48,498 nucleotides of DNA from CANHCC01 sp040381555. Its GTDB lineage: Bacteria; Bacteroidota; Bacteroidia; J057; RFSG01. The notes under the pieces are model-generated. The model made no database searches. It saw only the letters and a program-made list of their open reading frames with translations, and was not told the DNA's origin. Made by a program: the position numbers and the translations under genes. Within the stretch, counting starts at the first letter, position 1, and each line of letters opens with the position of its first letter. This document shows positions 15,041 through 25,300 of this stretch, one piece after another. The stretch lies in the NCBI GenBank assembly GCA_040381555.1, contig JBEIHC010000003.1:1-48498 (forward strand), written 5' to 3'.

Positions 15041-16558
15041 GTGAAGTATCTGTATCCCTATTCTGGTTTTCCCCTGCTGAGGGTATGTTTGTTTTTCATA
15101 CCCGGTATTGCTATGGGTAAATACTTTTGGAACCATTCCACTATACTCTTTGCTACCTGTTTGAGTTTGCTTCTTCTTTGGTTTCTCGTCTATGGGATGC
15201 AGATTCGAAAAAAGTATTTTATTCCCGAGACAGGTCTATTTTTATTGATAATTTCCTTCTTTCTGGCTTGGCTGATTTCATCTTCCTGGCATTTTCGACA
15301 TAATACCTGCAAGGATCAATTGCAGGGTAAATGGATCAAGACTCGGGTATTGTTGGAATCTTTTCCTACTCGTAATAAAAAAAATGCTTGGGTGTTGAAA
15401 GGAGGAATTGAGTCTGCTCACTATAAGGGGCATTCCATTCCTGTGAGTTGTGGTATTTACATTTCAACAGACTCTCTCGAACAAGCATTTCGTCCAGGTG
15501 ATTTATTGGAGGCCGAAGTGAAATTATATTCTGTTTCCGATACTGCGGCAGGTTTTCAATCTTATCTATATGGTATTGGAACCGGATTTACCAGCAGAAA
15601 AGGGAATTGGAAAAAGTCCGGGGAATCTAATTCTATCTTTGGTTATGCTCTTAGACTTTCTGCTTGGTTTCATGACCAGTTACTGCTGCATATTGAAGAT
15701 TCTCAAACAGCAGGATTAGCGGTAGCTTTAGTTACAGGTGATCGATCTGGATTAGATAAGGAATTGTCTGAAAGGCATCGTAAATTAGGTACTACGCATA
15801 TTTTGTCTGTTTCGGGGTTGCATGTAGGATTGATTTGTCTGGTTTTAATTAAATTATTGATTTTGCTGGATAAATTGGGCCTGCAGGGTAAAAGAATTCG
15901 GGTAATTGTGGTAATGATTTCTTTAGCCGGGTATGCGCTGATTACTGGTTTAGCACCTTCTGTTTGTCGGGCAGTGCTCATGACTTTGGTGAGTTTGACG
16001 GGCCAATTGTTTAACAGGAAGGCAGATGGAGGAAATGTTCTGGGATTTGCGTGCATACTTGAATTGTCTTGGGAGCCTTGTTGGTTATTTTATCCCGGAT
16101 TTCAACTTTCTTTTGCCGCTTTGGCTGGATTAATTTGGATACAACCTTTATTGTTGGAAATCTGGGAACCTAATCATAATTGGTTAAATCGATTGTGGGA
16201 AATGTCCGCAACTGCATTAGCTGCTCAATGGAGTACGCTGCCGTTTCTGATACCGCTTGCAATTGATTTTCCTCTATATTTTTTGCCTGCGAATATTTTA
16301 ATTGTTCCCATTGCCAGTGTACTGACAGGAGCGGCTTTTGCATTGGTGCTGTTAAGTCCCATTCAATGGATTCCGGATATTTTGGGCTGGGGGATTCATT
16401 GGATTGCGGTAGGAATGGATTGGATTGCAGGGCTTTTAAATCAGTTGCCGATGGTGAGTGTTGGATTGCCTTTAAATTCTGCTTCAGATGCTTGGATGTT
16501 GGGGATTGGGATGTATTCATTGGTATTGCTTTTGAAGTGGAGAAAGGGAGAAAAATGA
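15041..16558 (+). CDS. comEC: ComEC/Rec2-family competence channel protein (short form)
   Basis: 505 residues from a GTG. Two to three N-terminal helices and a DUF4131-like OB segment (~95-190, with KGGIESAHYKGHSIPVSCGIY) precede the Competence domain, which carries the diagnostic HILSVSGLHVG (253-263) and the later LAPSVCRAVLM and FYPGFQLSFAALAG motifs within about eight helices. ComEC forms the inner-membrane channel for single-stranded DNA uptake. The C-terminal metallo-beta-lactamase nuclease domain present in many homologues is absent, and the protein ends right after the last helix with a basic tail (KWRKGEK); short forms like this are known in Bacteroidota. No other competence gene is adjacent. 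Confidence 0.88.
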   Translation: MKYLYPYSGFPLLRVCLFFIPGIAMGKYFWNHSTILFATCLSLLLLWFLVYGMQIRKKYFIPETGLFLLIISFFLAWLISSSWHFRHNTCKDQLQGKWIKTRVLLESFPTRNKKNAWVLKGGIESAHYKGHSIPVSCGIYISTDSLEQAFRPGDLLEAEVKLYSVSDTAAGFQSYLYGIGTGFTSRKGNWKKSGESNSIFGYALRLSAWFHDQLLLHIEDSQTAGLAVALVTGDRSGLDKELSERHRKLGTTHILSVSGLHVGLICLVLIKLLILLDKLGLQGKRIRVIVVMISLAGYALITGLAPSVCRAVLMTLVSLTGQLFNRKADGGNVLGFACILELSWEPCWLFYPGFQLSFAALAGLIWIQPLLLEIWEPNHNWLNRLWEMSATALAAQWSTLPFLIPLAIDFPLYFLPANILIVPIASVLTGAAFALVLLSPIQWIPDILGWGIHWIAVGMDWIAGLLNQLPMVSVGLPLNSASDAWMLGIGMYSLVLLLKWRKGEK

Positions 16559-16560
16559 TT

Positions 16561-17025
16561 TTATAGATTATACAGATGAGGGGAGGTGAGGGAATGGGGT
16601 TGGAGGGGATTTGCTTTGTTTTTTCCGCAGATTGCACAGATGGTTAAGAATAATTTTGGGCAAGATACGCTGCGCAGATTATACAGATGGGGGGATGTGA
16701 GGGAATTGGGTTGGGGACTTTGTTTTTTCCGCAGATTGCACAGATACTTAAAGAATAATTTTGGGACAAATACGCTGCGCAGATTATACAGATGGGGGAG
16801 GTAAGGGAATGGGGTTGGAGGGGATTTGTTTTGTTTTTTCCGCAGATTGCACAGATGTTTAAAGAATAATTTTGGGAAAGATACGCTGCGCAGATTATAC
16901 AGATGGGGGGAAGTGAGGGAATGGGGTTGGGGGGGTACTTTGTTTTTTCCGCAGATTGCACAGATACTTAAAGAATAATTTGGGGGTAAATACGCTGCGC
17001 AGATTATACAGATGGTGGGTGTTTG
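16561..17025. repeat. ~107-bp tandem repeat with CGCAGATTRYACAGAT motifs, ~4.3 copies
   Basis: The segment CCGCAGATTGCACAGAT begins at 16625, 16729, 16840 and 16949 (spacings 104, 111, 109). Between copies, CGCAGATTATACAGAT recurs about 50 bases later, preceded by ATACGCTG, and G-rich stretches (GGGGAGGTGAGGGAATGGGG type) fill the rest. The first copy at 16561 is degenerate. This CGCAGATTACACAGAT kind of intergenic repeat is seen in several bacterial phyla, and its function is unknown. Frames through it on both strands yield W/R/G- or C/I-rich peptides that are translations of the repeat, not proteins. Confidence 0.9.
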
Positions 17026-17235
17026 AGGTAGAATAAAAATGGTGCGGGATTATTTTTAATAAATTTTCTTTTGATTTCAATACGATTCGCAGGAAATGCA
17101 GCTTCAATGCGCTATCATTTTGGGACAATATTATGTACTTCTTGTAGGAGAAGGGATAAATTTATTGAGAGTTAATTTTATTATTTTCTCATTTTATTTC
17201 AGCGTAATTTTAAGGATAATTTAATTATTGAATTC
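17026..17235. other. AT-rich intergenic remainder, no gene
   Basis: Together with the tandem repeat this completes a 677-base gap between comEC and the 5'-nucleotidase gene. It holds stop codons in all frames, long T/A runs, and a TAATTTTA -7-like element about 25 bases before the downstream start but without a clear -33 box. I see no RNA gene or coding region. Confidence 0.6.
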
Positions 17236-18762
17236 ATGTCAAAGTATATTATTATTTCTCTCCTGCTTTTTTCCGAATTATTCGCACAGAAGGTACAATT
17301 TTCAATTTTACAGTTTAATGATATTTATGAGACTGGGCCTTTGTCGGGAGGTAAGGAAGGTGGGGCAGCAAGGGTTGCTGAGTATCGGAATCAATTGCTT
17401 AAGAGTAACAATCCTTTGATTACCATTTTAGCGGGTGATTTTTTAAGTCCTTCGGTGATGAATGATGTAGTGTATGAAGGGAAAAAAATTAAGGGCAGGC
17501 AGATGGTGGAATTGTTGAATAGTATGGAGGTTGATTTAGTTACATTTGGCAATCATGAATTTGACTTAAAGGAAGCAGATTTATTGTCTCGAATTAATGA
17601 ATCAAATTTTGAGTGGATATCATCTAATGTGTTACATAAAACTGCGGAGGGGTTAAAGCCTTTTGAGAAAGTATCTAACTCAGGGGTTTACCCATTCAAG
17701 CCTTGCACTACTCTGGTGGTTCAGGATAAAAAGGGTCATTCTTTGAGAGTAGGTTTTATTGGCATTACTTTACAGGGCTTTAAACCCAGCTATGCGGAAA
17801 TTGAATCTTTTACAGAAAAAGCCCGGCAGTATGCTGATACATTGAAGCTTCGGGATGCGGCCCATTTGGTATTGGCTTTATCTCATTTAAATATAGAAGA
17901 AGATCGTCAGTTGGCTCAAGCCGTTCCTGAGCTACGATTGATTATGGGCGGACATGAGCATGAGGCCCATATTGAGGAAGTGGGTAGCACGCGCATTGCC
18001 AAGGCAGATGCCAATGTTCGTTCGATTTATGTACATACCTTCAAGGCTAGATTGCCCAAAGATGCGAATGAAGCTGTTTGGTTTAGGTTGCGTTCGAAGT
18101 TGGTTCAGATTACCGATAAAATGAAAGAATCTGAGCAGACCGCGGCTGTTGATCGTAAATGGAAACAAATTGCATTTGATTCTTTTCGGGCTGCAGGTTT
18201 TAAGCCTGAGCAGTCCGTGATGGTTGCAAAAGAACCATTAAACGGGTTAGAATCCAGTGTCAGAAATCAGGCTACCAATTTAGGGCAATTAGTTGCTGCA
18301 GCCTATAAAGCGGCTTGTCCTAATGCTCAGGCCGGGATTCTAAACTCAGGTTCTATTCGAATTGATGATCAAATTTCAGGAGTCATTACAGAGTACGATG
18401 TATTGCGCATTTTGCCGTTTGGAGGTCAGGTAGTTCAGGTGGAAATGAAAGGAAGTTTATTAAGGCAATTTCTGAATGATGGGCTTGGAAACAAAGGGTC
18501 CGGAGGGTATTTGCAATATTCGGGAGTAGCGTATGTTAACAACAATTGGACTATTCAGAATCAGCCCATTCAAGATGCGGAATGGTATCCTATTGCTGTG
18601 ACAGATTTTTTGTTAACCGGCAAGGAAAAGAATATGGGGTACTTAAAATCCGACAATGAGTCTATTCGTAATATTGTTTTGCCAGGTCCTAATGAATTGG
18701 ATAATCCGGCTCGGGATGTACGGATAGCCGTTATACAACACATGCGCACAAATTATAAATAA
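17236..18762 (+). CDS. Secreted bifunctional metallophosphatase/5'-nucleotidase (UshA family)
   Basis: 508 residues. The signal peptide is MSKYIIISLLLFSELFAQ. The N-terminal metallophosphatase domain has FNDIYETG (~26-33), AGDFLSPS, GNHEFD (105-110), LSHLN and GGHEHEAH (238-245), supplying the two-metal site. The C-terminal 5'-nucleotidase domain (~330-508) has NSGSIR near 370, the substrate-binding GG loop in LPFGGQVVQVEMKG, and SGGYLQYSG. It hydrolyses nucleoside monophosphates or related phosphate esters in the periplasm for phosphate and nucleoside salvage. There is no T9SS tail. The next gene, 14 bases away, is likely in the same operon. Confidence 0.9.
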   Translation: MSKYIIISLLLFSELFAQKVQFSILQFNDIYETGPLSGGKEGGAARVAEYRNQLLKSNNPLITILAGDFLSPSVMNDVVYEGKKIKGRQMVELLNSMEVDLVTFGNHEFDLKEADLLSRINESNFEWISSNVLHKTAEGLKPFEKVSNSGVYPFKPCTTLVVQDKKGHSLRVGFIGITLQGFKPSYAEIESFTEKARQYADTLKLRDAAHLVLALSHLNIEEDRQLAQAVPELRLIMGGHEHEAHIEEVGSTRIAKADANVRSIYVHTFKARLPKDANEAVWFRLRSKLVQITDKMKESEQTAAVDRKWKQIAFDSFRAAGFKPEQSVMVAKEPLNGLESSVRNQATNLGQLVAAAYKAACPNAQAGILNSGSIRIDDQISGVITEYDVLRILPFGGQVVQVEMKGSLLRQFLNDGLGNKGSGGYLQYSGVAYVNNNWTIQNQPIQDAEWYPIAVTDFLLTGKEKNMGYLKSDNESIRNIVLPGPNELDNPARDVRIAVIQHMRTNYK

Positions 18763-18776
18763 ATTTATAGATAATC

Positions 18777-19472
18777 ATGAAAAAAATATTCTCTTATTTC
18801 CTGTTCTTTTTCTTCTCTTCTCAGTTGTTTGCCCAAAGTTATTGCGATTCTGTGTTCCAAGTAGTTCCTGGAAGTGTACGATTTTTTGATTCTCAATTTT
18901 CCGGAGGCGATTCTGTTCTCCAATTGTCTTTAGTGAATATTTCAGCAGGGCAATCTTTGGCTTATCCTACAGCTAAATTTATTCCTTTGACGCCTTTGCC
19001 TACAGGTATGACTCTCTCTTCGACAAGTGTTAGTTTTAATACTGTTTTTGCCTCGTCTTATGTTCCTGGGGATACCAGTCAGGTAAGTTTTTATTTTTCG
19101 GTAAGCCAGCCTATACCGGATAATTATTCTGTTTGGTTTCAGCTGTGGGCAGATGGAGACAATAGCAGCACTCTTATTGATTCCTGTCAGGTACAAGATA
19201 GTTTTTTGGTTAATCTGAAGTTAGTGACTCCCCTTTCTGTTTCAGATCAGTTGGAGGCTCCTAACGGGGTGGAGTTTCGGCAGTTGGGCGAGGAGGTCTT
19301 TATTCGCCTAATTCATTCCCGCGGAAATATCCATATTTATGATAGTATAGGAAGAAAGATGCAAGATTTGAAAGTGGATTCGGATGATTGGTTCGCAGTT
19401 AAGTCGTTACTTCCGGGGGTTTATATTTTTCGATTGGATTCTGGTCAGTCTATTCGGTACCGGATAGAATGA
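18777..19472 (+). CDS. Small secreted protein with T9SS-like C-terminal domain
   Basis: 231 residues. The signal peptide is MKKIFSYFLFFFFSSQLFAQ. Residues ~22-150 are a Ser/Thr-rich beta domain with no motif I recognise (two cysteines, in SYCDSVF and DSCQVQD, may pair). The last ~75 residues follow the T9SS sorting-domain pattern (VFIRLIHSRGNIHIYDSIGRKMQDL, then LLPGVYIFRLDSGQSIRYRIE) though the usual PNP at its start is replaced by APNGVEF. Function is unknown; linkage to the 5'-nucleotidase 14 bases upstream suggests co-expression. Confidence 0.75.
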   Translation: MKKIFSYFLFFFFSSQLFAQSYCDSVFQVVPGSVRFFDSQFSGGDSVLQLSLVNISAGQSLAYPTAKFIPLTPLPTGMTLSSTSVSFNTVFASSYVPGDTSQVSFYFSVSQPIPDNYSVWFQLWADGDNSSTLIDSCQVQDSFLVNLKLVTPLSVSDQLEAPNGVEFRQLGEEVFIRLIHSRGNIHIYDSIGRKMQDLKVDSDDWFAVKSLLPGVYIFRLDSGQSIRYRIE

Positions 19473-19510
19473 AAGTAGGGATAGCCAAAGTTTTAGGAAA
19501 TCCACTATAG

Positions 19511-20470
19511 CTATTTACTTGTTGAATCTGGCGGGCAATAGAATACAGGCAGGCAGAGTTCTGGGTGTGTTTCTATTGGAATATGTCCGGCATTGGGGAT
19601 CAAAGTCAATTTTGCTTGAGGATGGTTTTGTAGAAATTTTTCTCCTGTGGCAAGGGGAATCCAGGTATCTTTTTCTCCCCAAATGATGCTTATTTCTACG
19701 TTTTGGGGAATTTCTTGTTGGGGCATATTTCCTCCGTAGCGGAATTTTTTCAGGATTGCTTCAGGTGTTTCAGGCAGTTGTAGAGGTCTCAAGTAGCCTT
19801 GGACAGCCTCTTCTTCTGCCTCTTTACCATAGGCGGATGTAAGTAGTTTCTGAATTCTACCTGGAGTAATGAAAAAGTAGTTTCCCAAAATCGCAGCCCA
19901 TCTTCGGAATAAGGGTGTAGTGAGTAATCCTCCTGTACCTGCATTTCCAGGCCGAAGGGCAGGTACTCCATCTATGAGAATTAACTTCTGGCATATTCGA
20001 GGATAAGCTGCTGCAAGTTCGGATACAACAGAGGCTCCCATGGAATGACCTGCTAATACCCAAGGGGAATAATCCTCATTTTGGGCATCTATTTTTCTCA
20101 GCAGGATTAGAGATAAAACGGGATCAGGTAAAGTGGAAGCTTGTATATTTCGGTCTGAGAACCCATATGCGGGCAAATCTAGGGCAACAATTTGATAGCC
20201 TAATTCCTGTAGAGGAGCAATTAATTTTCGATACGAAAAGGTGGATCCAGCAAACCCATGAACTAGTAGGATTTTTCCACACGGTTTCTGAGTAGAGGTG
20301 GGTTTCCAAATTCTATAGTGCAAACGAGTGCCATATATTTCGGCGAACTGACTTTCTGCAAATGGTTTTTCAGGAGTAGCTATTCGTTCTGAAATAGGGA
20401 TAAACCAAGGTAGAATGAGGCCGACAAAAAGAATGAATGCTCCCATGATTAGGAAGATTTTTTTTAACAT
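19511..20470 (-). CDS. Alpha/beta hydrolase, membrane-anchored
   Basis: 319 residues with an uncleaved N-terminal membrane segment (IFLIMGAFILFVGLILPWF). The alpha/beta hydrolase core has the oxyanion region LLVHGFAGSTFSYRK (69-82), DLPAYGFSDR (98-107), nucleophile elbow GHSMGAS (S143), acid D268 in IIWGEKDTWIP and H296 in NAGHIPIETHP, so the catalytic triad is intact. Substrate cannot be inferred; related proteins hydrolyse esters or peroxides. Its ATG overlaps the stop codon of the upstream DUF2279 gene by one base (TAATG), a mark of translational coupling. Confidence 0.88.
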   Translation of the reverse strand: MLKKIFLIMGAFILFVGLILPWFIPISERIATPEKPFAESQFAEIYGTRLHYRIWKPTSTQKPCGKILLVHGFAGSTFSYRKLIAPLQELGYQIVALDLPAYGFSDRNIQASTLPDPVLSLILLRKIDAQNEDYSPWVLAGHSMGASVVSELAAAYPRICQKLILIDGVPALRPGNAGTGGLLTTPLFRRWAAILGNYFFITPGRIQKLLTSAYGKEAEEEAVQGYLRPLQLPETPEAILKKFRYGGNMPQQEIPQNVEISIIWGEKDTWIPLATGEKFLQNHPQAKLTLIPNAGHIPIETHPELCLPVFYCPPDSTSK

Positions 20471-21387
20471 TAGAAATTAAATCCGTAAAGTTTTACTCTA
20501 GGAACAATTCGAATACTAGGGGCGGGGAAGTGCAAATGGTTGAGGTAGTGCAAGGCCCTAGTGATTGTTTTAGATTTTGTTTTTATTTTGGTTAGGTCAT
20601 AATCTAGGGCTAAGAATATTTCATGGCTTCCGCCTCCTTTGCCGTTTAGATTTTCTGCAGAAATACCGGTTGCGATGTTTAGAAATCTAGGCCAGTAGGG
20701 TTTGAGTTTATAGGGAAGAAGCCCGTGTACATTGACGGATAACCAATAATTATGTCTTTCATAATCGTCCATAAAAAATTTGGCTTGATTATTTTCTAAG
20801 GTTTTATAGTGGGAGGGGTTTATGAAGTCATAGCTCCATTTTACTTGGAAGTTACGCATGATGGGGAAATATTCTTGAGCAACTGGGAACAAGGCTCCTG
20901 CAGTATTGGCAGCCATATCTCCGATGCTGAAACCCCAGTAAGGGGCAAGTCCGTCTTTTATTTCAACAATGGCTGTAGTGAGTATGCCATAACTTGCTCC
21001 ATACCACAGTGCTTTTCTTCGAGGTACTCCAGACCAGCTGAGCATATCATAGAATAAATCTGAAGTCAGTTTGGAACTCCAGAAGTGACCAAATTTATCC
21101 ATGCCGAGGGCATAGACCATGTCAGAGCCTTTATCGAAATGAAATTTACTGCTTCCATCTGCCCACCATACTTTTTGGAAGTATAGGAAAATACCGGCTG
21201 TTGTGCCACTCACACCGGTTATAATTCCTGTTAATCGCCAGGGTCGAATACCGGTTCGGGTCGTGTCTTCTGAGAGGGAATGAACTACAGTATCGGGCAA
21301 GTTTTGACCCAAGGAATTTTGTATAAATCCAAAGCTTAAATAGCTTAGGACGAGAACACGCAAGATGAAAGTAAGCCCAAACTTCAT
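20470..21387 (-). CDS. DUF2279 (YfiM-like) outer-envelope protein
   Basis: 305 residues with signal peptide (LRVLVLSYLSFGFIQNSLGQ). The central part matches DUF2279: YFQKVWWADGSSKFHFDKGSDMVYALGMDKFGHFWSS, then RRKALWYGASYGILTTAIVEIKDGL and GFSIGDMAANTAGALF, with conserved D, H and W. The C-terminal ~120 residues are beta-rich and end in Phe (LYGFNF), as in outer-membrane barrel proteins. Function is unknown. It is the middle gene of a tight minus-strand operon: 3 bases after the methyltransferase and overlapping the hydrolase start. Confidence 0.82.
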   Translation of the reverse strand: MKFGLTFILRVLVLSYLSFGFIQNSLGQNLPDTVVHSLSEDTTRTGIRPWRLTGIITGVSGTTAGIFLYFQKVWWADGSSKFHFDKGSDMVYALGMDKFGHFWSSKLTSDLFYDMLSWSGVPRRKALWYGASYGILTTAIVEIKDGLAPYWGFSIGDMAANTAGALFPVAQEYFPIMRNFQVKWSYDFINPSHYKTLENNQAKFFMDDYERHNYWLSVNVHGLLPYKLKPYWPRFLNIATGISAENLNGKGGGSHEIFLALDYDLTKIKTKSKTITRALHYLNHLHFPAPSIRIVPRVKLYGFNF

Positions 21388-21390
21388 AGC

Positions 21391-22125
21391 TTAATCTAGG
21401 ATAAGACAGGCTATGGTAGTCCCTCTGACATTCACTAGTTTTTTAAAGCGATTATCTGTTTTATACAGTTCATTCAAAGCGAGAATGACCTCGTACCATC
21501 CGTAGTCATGCCAAATTAGGATACCTTTTCCATTTTTGAGTAGGGGAAACACTTTTTCGGTGTCACTCATCACATATTCATAGGAATGCGCACCGTCTAC
21601 AAAAATCATATCCATAGTACCCTGCAGGGGGGTATAGTCATAGGAGGCTGAATCTGCATAAATCTGATGAATCCGGTTGGCATATTGGGTTTTTAGGAAG
21701 CGTGTTCCAGACTGGGGTTTATCAATAAATTTACGATCTCCCGTTTTGATACGGAGAGCGGTTTCGGTGATAGCAGACTGAGGCAAATCCAGAGTGTATA
21801 ATTCTGTATCGGGTCGGGCATTGGCTATGAGGTTGAGGGAGGTTCTGCCATCAAAAGTCCCGATTTCAAATATTTTTTCAGGTTGGAATCGAGCAGAAAG
21901 CGAAGCTAAAACGACCAATTCTTCCGGGGTTACATTTCCGTCTTGAGATTCTTTTTCTAGAATTAGGGGTTGAATCGTTCCCACCAAATCTTCCAAACTG
22001 ACTTCCGGAAGTATTTTGATGGCCTCATTTTTTCGTTTTTTGTGTCTGGATTTGGCGGTTATTTCTTCCAGGATTTTTCCGGATTTAAGTACATGCCAAA
22101 GTCTGGGAATCAGGTATTTTTTCAT
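21391..22125 (-). CDS. Class I SAM-dependent methyltransferase (Methyltransf_24 type)
   Basis: 244 residues, soluble, basic N-terminus. SAM motif I is EIGTFDGRTSLNL (87-99). TELYTLDLP gives the acidic end of strand 2, and DMIFVDGAHSYEYVMSDTEKVFPLLKNGKG (from ~172) with IWHDYG is the signature of the Methyltransf_24/CmcI group, whose members methylate sugars or small-molecule hydroxyls with a metal ion held by the D/H residues. First gene of an operon with the DUF2279 protein and the hydrolase. A minus-strand TAACTTTG element at 22241-22248 is a possible -7 box, 116 bases upstream. Confidence 0.85.
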   Translation of the reverse strand: MKKYLIPRLWHVLKSGKILEEITAKSRHKKRKNEAIKILPEVSLEDLVGTIQPLILEKESQDGNVTPEELVVLASLSARFQPEKIFEIGTFDGRTSLNLIANARPDTELYTLDLPQSAITETALRIKTGDRKFIDKPQSGTRFLKTQYANRIHQIYADSASYDYTPLQGTMDMIFVDGAHSYEYVMSDTEKVFPLLKNGKGILIWHDYGWYEVILALNELYKTDNRFKKLVNVRGTTIACLILD

Positions 22126-22330
22126 AGGGAATACATTATAAATCAGTAGGAATCAGGCGTTTTTTATGAGTACTAATCTCCCGGTTAGGAAGGGAATTTC
22201 CCGTCAGATTGTCCTTAAATGAATCGCTTCAGAATCCGTTCAAAGTTACAAAGTATCTATTGAACCAGTATTTAGGTTTTTTTTCAGGATTTATGCCAAA
22301 ATATGTTTAACTTTATTACCTTAAACGAGA

Positions 22331-22348
22331 TTGGATAAATGTATCCAA
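22331..22348. promoter_or_regulatory. Inverted repeat TTGGATA-AATG-TATCCAA upstream of the 1361-aa secreted protein
   Basis: A perfect 7-bp inverted repeat with a 4-base spacer lies 51 bases before the ATG at 22399, within the 273-base divergent gap (22126-22398). It is placed where an operator near the promoter would be. Apart from a TAACTTTG element for the opposite strand at 22241-22248, nothing else convincing was seen in this gap. Confidence 0.35.
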
Positions 22349-22398
22349 TTGATAATAGTGCATAAAACTTAAAATTAAGATTCGTCAGGGTAAAAATC

Positions 22399-25300
22399 AT
22401 GCGTATTCTTTCAGTTATTTCCCTTTTATTATTCTTATTCCTAACCAAGGTTTCTCAGGCTCAGATTACCAATTGGTCTGCCACCTATTCTGGAGGGTCT
22501 AATCAAGCCTGCCCGCATACTCAATCGAATTTCACTTTGCCGGTTGTGTCAGGCTTGACATTTAGTCAGGTTACGAGAGGTGCGGGTTTGGTGTGTGGTT
22601 CAGCCTCCAATGGGTATAGCTCTTCCGACTGGACTTCGGTTGATTCTTTGTCTGCATTCGCTGCTGGGGATTATCATGAAATCAATGTGAGTTCTTCTTG
22701 TCCAGCCTATACACTGGATTCAATCCGGTATTCCACTCAAAGTAGTGGAACAGGAGCTACTTCGGCTTATGTTTTGGTATCAGTTAATGGGGGGACTTTC
22801 ACTTCATTTGGAAATAGGTTTACTATTGGGAATATGGGTAGTGCCTTTTCGATCACGGTAATAGGTACTTCTGTTCAAATTCCTCAGGGAGGAAGTTTAC
22901 GCATACGGATTTTTGGCTTTGGGGCTTCTGCAACGGGTGGCACACACCGGGTGAGTAATGGCACCATCCTGTATATGAAGACAATAGATCCCTCTGCAAC
23001 GCTCTCAGGAACACAGACTATATGCAATGGAAATAATGCCAACCTGATTGTTAACTTCACAGGCACAGGACCATGGGACATCATATATTCAGATGGGTTT
23101 AATTCATCCGCAATAAACGGAATCAACAGCAATCCCTATTTGCTGGTAGTTAACCCAACTGTAACCCGTACTTTCTCGATGGCATCTGTTGTGTCTGTTT
23201 GTTCTGGTTTAGTTTCGGGAACAGCGGTAGTAACTGTTTTGCCAGCTATTACCAATAATCTGGTTACGGCCAGCCAGACTCTATGTGTCGGCAATACCAC
23301 AGCTATATTAACCGGCCTAGCACCAGGTGGTGGCAACGGTATTTATTCCTACCAATGGGAAATGAGCACGGATGGCATCAATTGGAATAGCATCGGCGGG
23401 GCTGTCGGCACTAATTTTAATCCAGGTATTGCTACCTCTACTTTCTCTTACCGAAGAATCGTGAATTCTGGAGCTTGCCCTCCCTCTACCTCTTCTAAGT
23501 TGGATTTGGTTGTCTTGCCAGCTTTCTCCATGAACTCTGTTTCCAGTTCACAAATAATTTGTTCCGGAGTTGCCCCGAATTTGTTTGCAGGGTCTTTACC
23601 AACAGGAGGCAACGGATCATACGGATATCAGTGGCAAAGCAGTCTAACCAATTCCTCTTGGGGCAATGTAATTGGGGCTAATACTCAAGATTATCAGGCA
23701 CCCATACTAACCGCCAATACCTATTATAGACGGATTGCTACCACCACCACTTGCACTCCAACTACAAGTACTTCTATTTCAGTTCAATTGGACCCGGGAA
23801 TAGGCAATAATCTAATCGGAAGTTCTCAGGCAATTTGTGTGGGTTCACCTGCAGCTGCCTTCACTGGTGCTATTCCGACTGGAGGGAATGGATCTTACAC
23901 TTATCTATGGCAAAGTAGTACGGATAATACTGCATTTTATGATTGTGGGGGAGGAAATGGTGTAGGGTATTCTGCTGGGGTAATATTGACTAATACTTAT
24001 TTTCGTAGGGTGATTAGTTCCGGTATTTGCCCCGGAAATACGAGTACAACGGTATTTCTTAGACCAGATGTTCCCGTAAGCGGAAATATCATATCTTCTA
24101 ATCAAACACTTTGTTTAGGCGGAATTGCAACTACCCTGACCGGTACTACTCCAACTGGAGGTTTCGGAGGATACGGGTATCAGTGGCAGACCAGTCCGGA
24201 TGCCTCTACTTGGACAAATATTACAGGAGCTGTGACGGCAAGTTATGCTCCCGGTTCTCCAACAGCTACCCGTTATTATCATCGGATTATTTCCAGTGGT
24301 GCCTGTCCGCCTATTACCTCTGCCCCCATACTTATCCAGATACAAACAGCTATCACGCAAAATACATTGGCAGCCGATCAGACCATTTGTAATGGAAGTT
24401 TAGCCGCTACCCTGTCGGGTAGTATTCCTGCTGGGGGTTCAGGATTGTATACTTATGGCTGGCAAAGTAGTTTTGATGGAATAAATTGGGGCACAGTGGC
24501 AGGGGAGGTGAATCAGGATTTAGATCCCTTTTTTCAATCTAATACTATTCGGTATCGCCGATTAGTATCTGGAGGAGTATGTCCAACTTCTACAAGTGTA
24601 CAGGTATTTGTGGTAGTGAATCAGGCTATTGTTAATAATTTTATTGCAACAGATCAGACCTTGTGTAGTGGGAATACTCCCAATCAACTTACGGGATCTA
24701 CCCCTACGGGTGGTGTAGGTACTTTTTCCTATCAATGGATATCAAGTACAGATAATGCTACTTGGTCCAATCACCCTGGAGCTATAAATCCCTTTTTACA
24801 ACCTGGAGTAATGAGTGTTCAAACTTATTATCGAAGGGTGGTAATTTCAGGGGTATGTAATCCGGATAGTTCATTTTATTTATTGTTGGATGTGTATGGC
24901 TTACCAGCTCCAAATGTTGTAAGTGCAGATCAAACATTATGTGGGACTCCGATAGCTCAACTATTAGATGGCACTCAGGCTACTGGTGGCTTGGGAGGAG
25001 TATTTTATGAGTGGATTTACTCCACCGGTAGCCTAAGTAATTGGATGAGTTATCCAGGAGGTACAGGAGAAGATTTAAATCCAGATCCAATAGTACAAAC
25101 TACCTATTTTAGCCGGGTAGTAAGCTCTGGGACTTGCGTCAATGATACAGCGGCAGCTATTTTAGTTACCTATCAAGCTGCTCCAGGAAATAATTTTATT
25201 AGTTCCAATCAGACAATATGTGCCGGTACTTTGCCAAGTTTACTAACAGGGTCAATTCCAACTGGCGGTAGCGGTTCTTATTTGTTTCAGTGGGAATCTT

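Noticed and set aside
16170..16637. 155-codon minus-strand frame over the comEC 3' end
   Set aside because: It is the shadow of the comEC coding frame running into the repeat; composition is S/P/Q-rich without any domain.
16586..17128. Overlapping frames on both strands between comEC and the 5'-nucleotidase (e.g. 16586-16804 plus, 16644-16961 minus)
   Set aside because: They translate the ~107-bp tandem repeat, giving RRLYRWG- and ICAICGKNK-type periodic peptides; there is no start context or protein family.
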